5,039 nt of DNA from contig PMEV01000343.1 in the NCBI GenBank assembly GCA_003154855.1, forward strand, positions 16,370 to 21,408, written 5' to 3'. Both the position numbers and the translations under genes were made by a program. The stretch comes from Bryobacterales bacterium. Lineage in GTDB: Bacteria; Acidobacteriota; Terriglobia; Bryobacterales; Bryobacteraceae. Positions 1 through 5,039 of the stretch are shown one piece after another. The notes under the pieces were generated by a model that did not search any database, had not been told where the DNA came from, and saw only the letters and a list, made by a program, of their open reading frames with translations. Each line of letters begins with the position of its first letter. Within the stretch, counting starts at the first letter, position 1.

Positions 1-1
1 C

Positions 2-2761
2 GACCAGCACAAGGATTTCGATTACGCCACGCTTCTGTTCTCTTTCGCCAAGGCCGGATACGGCGACGGTCCGGTATCGCCGAAGTTCGACGACCGGACT
101 TGGCGCACGCTCGATCTGCCGCACGACTGGGCCGTCGAACTGCCTTTTGATGCAAAGGGCGATGGCAATCACGGATTCAAGGCAATCGGGCGGTACTTTC
201 CGGAGAACAGTGTCGGCTGGTACCGCAAGACCTTCACGATCCCCAAGGAAGATTTCGGCCGCCGCATTGGGATCGAGTTTGACGGCGTGTTCCGGGACTC
301 GGTGGTCTGGGTAAACGGGTTTTATCTGGGCACCGAGCGCAGCGGCTACAGCGGTTTCCACTACGACATGACTAACTACCTCAACTACGGCGGCGCCAAT
401 GTTCTGGTGGTGCGGGTGAATGCGACGCTTGGAGAAGGGTGGTTTTACGAGGGCGCGGGCATTTACCGCCATGTGTGGCTGACCAAGGCGGAGACTCTCC
501 ACGTGGCGCACGATGGCACCTTCGTCGCCTCGACGGTCGAAGACCCGGGGGCCGCACATCCCGAGGTTGAAGTCACGGCGCTGGTCACGGTCGAGAACGA
601 CGGGGACAAGGACGCCCGTTTCACGTTGGAGGAGGAGATAGAGAACGCAGACGGGAAGATCGTTGCGTCCTCTCCCGCGGTTGCCGGCGGCATTTCAGCC
701 GCAAGCAGCAGCGATCTATCCGTGGCGCTCCCAGTACACGATGCGAAGCTTTGGTCGCTCGAAGCACCGTATCTCTACAAGCTGGTCGGCACGATCCGCA
801 GCGAGGGCAAGGTGGCCGACCGTTACGAGACGGTTTTTGGCATCCGCAGCATCCGCTTCGACCCCAACCAGGGATTCTTCTTGAACGGAAAACACGTCGA
901 GATCAAAGGCACGGACGAGCATCAGGACCACGCCGGTGTAGGCGTCGCCGTGCCCGACGCCTTGAGCGCGTTTCGTCTGGCGCGGCTGAAGGAGCTGGGG
1001 TCCAATGCGATCCGCACTTCGCACAACCCGCCCACGCCGGAACTGCTCGAGGCCTGCGATCGCATGGGCGTGCTGGTTCTGGACGAGAACCGGATCATGG
1101 GCACGGCGTCCGAAGACTACGACCACCTGAAGCGCCTGATCGTACGCGACCGCAATCATCCCAGCGTGATTTTGTGGTCGCTGGGCAATGAGGAGTGGGT
1201 GCTCGAGCACAGCAGTTTCGGCGAGCGAGTGGCTCGCGACATGACCGCGTACGCGAGGCGCCTCGACCCCACGCGCCGTTCCACGGTCGCTTTGAGCGGC
1301 TCGGGCGCAGGGGTTTCGCTTGGGGTGGACGTTCTTGGTTTCAATTACTACGTGCAACACCGCATCGATCAGATGCACGAGAGGTTTCCCGATCGTCCGG
1401 TGGTCGGCACCGAGGAGTCGTCGTCGGAGCACACTCGCGGTGTCTACGCCGACGACCTAGCGCGCCAGCATCTTGTCGCCTACGACTTCGAGGCCGACGG
1501 CAAGCACGCTTCGGTCGAAGACGCATGGCGCTACTATCTGGCGCGCCCCTTCGCCGCAGGGCTCTTCTACTGGACCGGCTTCGACTATCGCGGAGAGCCG
1601 ACCCCATTCGACTGGCCGGCGATCAGCTCCCAGTTCGGCCTGCTCGATACCTGCGGCTTCTTTAAGGACAACGCCTATCTGGTTCAGTCGTGGTGGACGG
1701 AAAAACCGATGGTCCACCTGTTGCCGCATTGGAACTGGCCGGGCAAAGAGGGTCCGCCGGTCGATGTCCGCGTGTATAGCAACGCCGACGCGGTGGAGTT
1801 GTTTTTGAACGGCAAGAGCCTGGGCCGAAAGGCGATGCCCAGGAATTCACACCTGGAATGGAAGGTCGCATACGAACCCGGCCGGCTGGTCGCCCGGGGA
1901 TACGGCGCCGCCGGCCAGGAGATAGCCAGCGATGCAGTCAGCACGACTCTGGGCGCATCCGCGGTTCAGCTTATTCCGAATGAAGTAAGAATCGCGGCCG
2001 ATGGCGCGTCGGTTTCCGCGGTCACAGTGCGGGTCAACGATGCGGAAGGCCGCATGGTTCCCGACGCCGGGAACCTGGTCGCCTTCGATCTGACGGGACC
2101 GGGTAGAATCATCGGCGTAGGCAACGGCGATCCGGCGTCGCACGAGGCCGATAGATATGTCGAGTCGGTAAGTACGATCCCGGTAGCGGAATGGCGCACG
2201 CAGGCCGGCGATCCGAAGGCGAGTGGTCCGGAAACAGCGCCTGGCTTCGACGATTCAGCGTGGGAGAAAGCGAGAGATCCGCGCTGGGACGAGGTTAGGG
2301 TCGATCCACCGGCCAGCGTGTTTCGCGGGGCTTTCTATCTGCCCGCCGAGGCTGAACGGGCGGCCGTAAAGCTGATGCTGCGCAGCGTGGGAGACACGCA
2401 GTCGATCTTTGTAAACGGGCACGCTTTGGCGCAGAACCTAAAGGTTGACGCCGTGGGCTATGAATACGCGCTCGACCGGAGTCTGCTGCACGCGGGCCGA
2501 AACGTGGTCACGCTGTATGTTACTCGTTTCTCCGCCGCCAACAAAGCAATGCAAGCTTTCAGTTGGGACGGACCCGGCCCCGCAGCGGTCCAGGTGGCGA
2601 TGCCGGCCCCACAATGGAAGCGCAGCGTGTTCAACGGACTGGCGCAGGTGATCGTGCAATCGAAGCGGGAAGCGGGGGAGATCAGGCTGACGGCTACGTC
2701 TCCCGGGCTTTCACCGGCGGTGGTGAATATCGCCTCGCAGGCCCTGCCGCGTGTGAAATAG
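2..2761 (+). CDS. GH2 beta-galactosidase (GalA-like), 5'-truncated by window edge
   Basis: Retaining glycoside hydrolase of family GH2, most likely a secreted or periplasmic beta-galactosidase. The frame is open from base 2, so the true start lies left of the window; GTG 287 is internal, because conserved family sequence precedes it (FDDRTW, PHDW at visible residues 40-43, SVGWYRKTF at 70-78). Of 919 visible residues: N-terminal jelly roll about 1-163; Ig-like domain about 165-278; TIM barrel about 285-565, with RTSHNPP, VLDENR, acid/base Glu397 in WSLGNEEW and nucleophile Glu471 in VVGTEESS; DUF4982-like domain about 575-645 (HWNWPG, ELFLNGKSLGRK); Big/invasin-like domain from about 655. The last is split after GVGNGDPASHE by a second jelly-roll-like segment (about 720-870) and resumes at SVFNGLAQVIVQS. 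Both catalytic Glu are present, so the enzyme looks active. Probably only tens of residues are missing, including any signal peptide. Family assignment is firm; exact substrate (galactoside, glucuronide or other) is inferred from the GalA-like pattern. Confidence 0.95.
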   Translation, partial: DQHKDFDYATLLFSFAKAGYGDGPVSPKFDDRTWRTLDLPHDWAVELPFDAKGDGNHGFKAIGRYFPENSVGWYRKTFTIPKEDFGRRIGIEFDGVFRDSVVWVNGFYLGTERSGYSGFHYDMTNYLNYGGANVLVVRVNATLGEGWFYEGAGIYRHVWLTKAETLHVAHDGTFVASTVEDPGAAHPEVEVTALVTVENDGDKDARFTLEEEIENADGKIVASSPAVAGGISAASSSDLSVALPVHDAKLWSLEAPYLYKLVGTIRSEGKVADRYETVFGIRSIRFDPNQGFFLNGKHVEIKGTDEHQDHAGVGVAVPDALSAFRLARLKELGSNAIRTSHNPPTPELLEACDRMGVLVLDENRIMGTASEDYDHLKRLIVRDRNHPSVILWSLGNEEWVLEHSSFGERVARDMTAYARRLDPTRRSTVALSGSGAGVSLGVDVLGFNYYVQHRIDQMHERFPDRPVVGTEESSSEHTRGVYADDLARQHLVAYDFEADGKHASVEDAWRYYLARPFAAGLFYWTGFDYRGEPTPFDWPAISSQFGLLDTCGFFKDNAYLVQSWWTEKPMVHLLPHWNWPGKEGPPVDVRVYSNADAVELFLNGKSLGRKAMPRNSHLEWKVAYEPGRLVARGYGAAGQEIASDAVSTTLGASAVQLIPNEVRIAADGASVSAVTVRVNDAEGRMVPDAGNLVAFDLTGPGRIIGVGNGDPASHEADRYVESVSTIPVAEWRTQAGDPKASGPETAPGFDDSAWEKARDPRWDEVRVDPPASVFRGAFYLPAEAERAAVKLMLRSVGDTQSIFVNGHALAQNLKVDAVGYEYALDRSLLHAGRNVVTLYVTRFSAANKAMQAFSWDGPGPAAVQVAMPAPQWKRSVFNGLAQVIVQSKREAGEIRLTATSPGLSPAVVNIASQALPRVK

Positions 2762-3138
2762 TGCGAGTCGTGGTGCGGAAACTGGTGGAAGGCCGCCTGC
2801 GGTGGGCGCTCATCTTGGTTTACGGGCACGCCGCATCTGGGCACAGTGCAGCAACCGGCTGCCGGCCTCTTTCGCGTCCCTTTCATGCTGCCGTGGGCGG
2901 CGAGGAGGCCAACCATCCCATGGGCGCCGGCATCCCGCAACCTGAACGACGTTCAACTGTTTCCCTCGGCGATTGGAGAGTGCATGCCGGGTTTCAGCGT
3001 GGACCGGCAGGGCTCAACTGTGTTCCGATTCGTCGACCCGGACAGAAGAGCGACACAATGGCTCGTGCTCGAATCGGGCGAAGCAGACACGCCAAGCGTT
3101 GGAAAGGCGGAACGGGCGGGACAAATGTCCGGCGCAGA
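2762..3138. other. Intergenic gap between convergent genes, no recognised gene
   Basis: This stretch of about 377 bases separates the GH2 stop (TAG 2759-2761) from the stop of the leftward FecR-like gene (3139-3141). Open frames cross it on both strands, but none gives a recognisable protein or has a clear ribosome binding site. The GH2 frame itself stays open after its stop until about base 3409, running antisense through the FecR-like gene. The only hairpins I found are short: CCGGC-T-GCCGG at 2855-2865 and GGAC-AAAT-GTCC at 3119-3130. Neither has a T tract, so I do not call a terminator. A weak direct repeat of about 12 bases (TCAACTGT, optional G, TTCC) occurs near 2953 and 3013. It could be plain spacer or the decayed remnant of a small gene. 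Confidence 0.6.
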
Positions 3139-4038
3139 CTACGGGCTCTTGCTCTGGCTGCTCTTCTTGCCTAACACCACCGCGGCGACCGCGCCCCCCG
3201 CCCCGGCGACCGCCACGCCCGCGATCACGGCGCCGGTGTGCTTGGGCTTGGCGGCCGGAGCCGGGACTGAGGCGGACGCCGGAAGCTCGGCTCCGGCCGA
3301 CTGCGCGGCCGCCACGCAGCCGCCGGGACCTATCTGCTCGATCACGGTGACCCGAACGACTTGCGACGCGCCTTCAGGCGGCTGGGCCGAAGCATCGACG
3401 GCGCCCTGAATCTCGACACGATTTCCGAGTTGCGCCGACAACTGCGTCGCATCCCCGAGGAGTTCCACCACGATGTTGGCGGTCTGATCGATCAGAATGA
3501 ACCGGCCGGACTTGCGCAGCAGACAGCCCGACATCCGGGCGGCGCTCTCGGGCAACGCTTGGGGCTCGAAACGCAAAGTGGCGCCGTCTGCCACGTTCGC
3601 GATGAGCGCGCCGGACGTCTTGAATACCCGCGCCGGTCCGTTCAGTGCCGCGACCAGCACCATCTTCTCGCCGTCCAGGCGTACGCGCACGATCGACCCT
3701 TCCCGGGCGCTCGAGATTCGCAACCCCCGCGCCTCGATTTCATAGCTGGGGGCAGCGTGGAACTCTCCCAGCCCCTTCTCTATCAGAGTGCGATTTTGGA
3801 AGACAGAGACCCGGGAACCGGCGGCCAGCTCGACGCGCGTGCCGTCCCGAAGCCGCAGCCGGGATGAGGAGTCAGTGGTCTCGATCTTCGAGCCGTCAAA
3901 CAGGGTGGTGTTCCCGGTGACCTGTGCATTGTCAACCTGGAAAGTGCCGTTCGCGACCGCGATGCCGATGACCGGGCCGGTACCCCAGGCCACCAGCACG
4001 CCGGCGAGAATCAGAGCTGACAGGGCCAAAATACGCAT
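3139..4038 (-). CDS. FecR-like domain envelope protein with C-terminal membrane helix
   Basis: Complete 299-residue protein of unknown function. Residues 1-29 are a hydrophobic signal peptide or anchor, with possible cleavage after IAVA. Residues about 30-160 are beta-rich and FecR-like: LFDGSKIETTDSSSRLRL, then RDGTRVELAAGSRVSVF, the pattern seen in extracytoplasmic FecR domains. Residues about 170-241 form a small module bounded by two Cys (SGCLLRKSGRFILID...VVRVTVIEQIGPGGC) that reads like an OB-fold unit also found in other acidobacterial proteins (recalled resemblance). An Ala/Pro linker (242-267) leads to a Gly/Ala-rich membrane helix (268-290) and a basic KKSSQSKSP tail, suggesting the bulk is outside with the tail in the cytoplasm. 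ATG 4038 is supported by GGAGG about 10 bases upstream. It has no FecR N-terminal anti-sigma region and no sigma-factor gene is visible nearby, so it is probably a structural or sensory surface protein rather than a classical FecR regulator. It is divergent from the TPR gene. Confidence 0.85.
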   Translation of the reverse strand: MRILALSALILAGVLVAWGTGPVIGIAVANGTFQVDNAQVTGNTTLFDGSKIETTDSSSRLRLRDGTRVELAAGSRVSVFQNRTLIEKGLGEFHAAPSYEIEARGLRISSAREGSIVRVRLDGEKMVLVAALNGPARVFKTSGALIANVADGATLRFEPQALPESAARMSGCLLRKSGRFILIDQTANIVVELLGDATQLSAQLGNRVEIQGAVDASAQPPEGASQVVRVTVIEQIGPGGCVAAAQSAGAELPASASVPAPAAKPKHTGAVIAGVAVAGAGGAVAAVVLGKKSSQSKSP

Positions 4039-4048
4039 CGGTGATCTG

Positions 4049-4053
4049 CCTCC
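4049..4053 (-). promoter_or_regulatory. Ribosome binding site of the FecR-like gene
   Basis: The minus strand reads GGAGG ten bases before ATG 4038. This is a perfect Shine-Dalgarno core at acceptable spacing and fixes the start of the leftward gene at the codon that opens the hydrophobic MRILALSALILAG leader. Confidence 0.75.
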
Positions 4054-4063
4054 AGTACGCTAT

Positions 4064-4092
4064 ATTATCAGCGGAGAGTCGGGCACGTGCAA
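4064..4092 (-). promoter_or_regulatory. Predicted sigma70-type promoter for the FecR-like gene
   Basis: On the minus strand, TTGCAC (4092-4087) and GATAAT (4069-4064) are separated by exactly 17 bases. The -10 matches consensus TATAAT at five of six positions; the -35 keeps the TTG. A transcript starting near 4057 would have a leader of about 20 nt carrying the GGAGG site. The -35 box covers the first two codons of the divergent TPR gene, so transcription of the two genes may interfere. The call rests on motif and position only. Confidence 0.45.
4073..4078 (+). promoter_or_regulatory. Ribosome binding site deciding the GTG start of the TPR gene
   Basis: GGAGAG lies eight bases before GTG 4087. 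The reading frame has an upstream stop (TGA 4042-4044) and no other ATG, GTG or TTG codon between that stop and 4087, so this site and the GTG define the start. Confidence 0.65.
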
Positions 4093-5039
4093 GAGAAAAC
4101 CGCGAAGCCGGGCGCTGGAGCGGCGGTGGGGCGCATTATTTTGGCCGCGGCATGCACGGCCTGCCTGGGGTTTGCGTCGTACTGGTCGATCCGTTTCGCG
4201 CGGGCTGACTTGCTGTACCGCGCGAACAGGCCGGAGGCGATCTCGCGGGCCGTCCAACTCGATCCAGGCAACGCAGGCTACCGCGCGTGGCAGGCGGAAT
4301 GGGAAGCACACGAGGGGCGCGACCCCAGGCCGTCGCTCCTGGCCGCGTCGGCATTGAATGTGCGCGACTCTTCCGTCTGGACCCGGCTCGGACTCGAGGC
4401 GGAAATGGCAGGCGATTACGCCCGCGCGGAGGGATGCCTGCTGGAAGCGGCCCGCATCGACCGGCTGAGCGGGCCTCGCATCACCCTGATGCACTACTAC
4501 TTTCGCCGCGGCGATTGGGTGCAGTTCTGGAAATGGAGCAGGCGCGCCCTGGAGATGAGCTACGGCGACGCGGCTCCGCTGTTCCGCCTCTGCTGGAGGG
4601 CCAGCCAGGATGCCGGCGCGATTCGCAGGCGCGCCATCCCGGACCGCCCGGCTGTGCTGGTCCAGTATCTGGGATTCCTGCTGAGCGAAGGCCGCCTGGA
4701 GGCCGCGGGGCCGGTGTCTTTGGACGTGCTTCGAGTTGCCGGCCCGGACGAAGCGCGGCTGCTGCTGGACTACTGCGACCGGCTGCTCGAGCGAGGCACG
4801 GCCGCTCCCGCGCTAACGGTATGGAACGCCATGTGCCGCCGGAACCTGGCGCCCTACCCCCCGCTGGCCCCCGAAAGCGGGTCGTTGCCGACGAACGGCG
4901 ACTTCGCTCGCGTGCCTCTGCTCGGCGGGTTCGATTGGCACGTTGTGCAGCTTGCGGAGGTTACGGTGGCGCGGCTGACTTCCCCGGCCGGGCTCCAGTT
5001 CTTTCTGTCCGGGAAGCAGCCCGAGCGTTGCGAGCTGCT
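4087..5039 (+). CDS. Membrane-anchored TPR protein, 3'-truncated by window edge
   Basis: The frame opens at GTG 4087 and runs without a stop to the right edge: 317 complete codons plus two bases. The short basic N-terminus (QEKTAKPG) precedes a membrane segment at about 14-35 (VGRIILAAACTACLGFASYW), predicting a single anchor with the rest exported. Residues about 38-180 are helical and TPR-like: NRPEAISRAVQLDPGNAGY, then AEMAGDYARAEGCLLEAARID, then a degenerate unit around RRGDWVQFWKWSRRALEM. A further helical stretch runs to about 255. From about 265 the character changes to beta-rich with LPTNGDF (267-273) and GGFDWHV (280-286), the start of a probable jelly-roll, carbohydrate-binding-like module that continues past the edge. 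In acidobacterial genomes such proteins often lie near exopolysaccharide or O-antigen genes (recalled, not tested). Function is unknown; a scaffold or glycan-binding envelope role is inference. Codon use is GC-rich like its neighbours, with no sign of recent transfer. Confidence 0.85.
   Translation, partial: MQEKTAKPGAGAAVGRIILAAACTACLGFASYWSIRFARADLLYRANRPEAISRAVQLDPGNAGYRAWQAEWEAHEGRDPRPSLLAASALNVRDSSVWTRLGLEAEMAGDYARAEGCLLEAARIDRLSGPRITLMHYYFRRGDWVQFWKWSRRALEMSYGDAAPLFRLCWRASQDAGAIRRRAIPDRPAVLVQYLGFLLSEGRLEAAGPVSLDVLRVAGPDEARLLLDYCDRLLERGTAAPALTVWNAMCRRNLAPYPPLAPESGSLPTNGDFARVPLLGGFDWHVVQLAEVTVARLTSPAGLQFFLSGKQPERCEL

Noticed and set aside
716..1432. Long open frame of 238 codons on the minus strand within the GH2 gene
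   Set aside because: It lies antisense to the TIM-barrel coding region, has no recognisable domain, and such frames are expected opposite GC-rich genes.
2855..2865. Hairpin CCGGC-T-GCCGG as a terminator of the GH2 gene
   Set aside because: Arms of five bases with almost no loop, and no T tract follows.
2458..2940. Minus-strand frame of 160 codons over the GH2 3' end and the gap
   Set aside because: Most of it is antisense to the conserved GH2 C-terminus and the translation shows no family features.
2951..3026. Imperfect direct repeat TCAACTGT(G)TTCC about 60 bases apart
   Set aside because: It is short, imperfect and only two copies, with no flanking structure suggesting a regulatory array or mobile-element end.
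3061..3082. tRNA T-arm-like string GCTCGAATCGG
   Set aside because: I found no matching acceptor stem, anticodon arm or CCA-side pairing around it.
3119..3130. Hairpin GGAC-AAAT-GTCC just past the FecR-like stop as a terminator
   Set aside because: Only four or five paired bases and no T tract downstream on the minus strand.
2846..3409. Possible plus-strand gene of 187 codons after the GH2 gene
   Set aside because: It is the in-frame continuation of the GH2 frame past its stop, has no clear ribosome binding site, and its last third is antisense to the well-supported FecR-like gene.
4060..4494. Minus-strand frame of 144 codons and smaller ones opposite the TPR gene
   Set aside because: The plus strand here encodes a coherent membrane segment plus TPR units with a ribosome binding site; the minus frames are Arg/Ala-rich shadows.

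Overview
The window is a GC-rich bacterial chromosomal segment, most likely from an Acidobacteriota species (Bryobacterales/Solibacter-like). That assignment rests on recalled family resemblance: a GalA-type GH2 beta-galactosidase, a FecR-like surface protein with a C-terminal hydrophobic tail, and a membrane-anchored TPR protein with an NGDF...GGFDW C-terminal module are a familiar combination there. It has not been tested by a search.

Layout. Bases 2-2761 (+) hold the 3' 919 codons of a large GH2 glycosidase whose first codons lie left of the window. A stretch of about 377 bases (2762-3138) follows with no recognisable gene; it separates the GH2 gene from a convergent gene. Bases 3139-4038 (-) hold a complete 299-residue envelope protein with an N-terminal signal or anchor, a FecR-like beta domain, a small OB-like module, an Ala/Pro linker and a C-terminal membrane helix. 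A compact 48-base divergent regulatory region (4039-4086) follows. From 4087 (+) to the right edge runs the 5' part of a TPR protein that starts with GTG and has no stop in the window.

How the genes relate. The GH2 enzyme is probably secreted and acts on beta-galactosides or related plant or microbial polysaccharides. The FecR-like and TPR proteins are transcribed divergently from one short region, and both look like envelope proteins, so they may be co-regulated and belong to a surface or exopolysaccharide locus continuing to the right. There is no sequence evidence that the GH2 gene works with them. I see no mobile element, CRISPR array, tRNA or rRNA, and no convincing new system. The points most worth a second look are the nested carbohydrate-binding-like domain in the GH2 enzyme and the FecR-like/TPR divergent pair.
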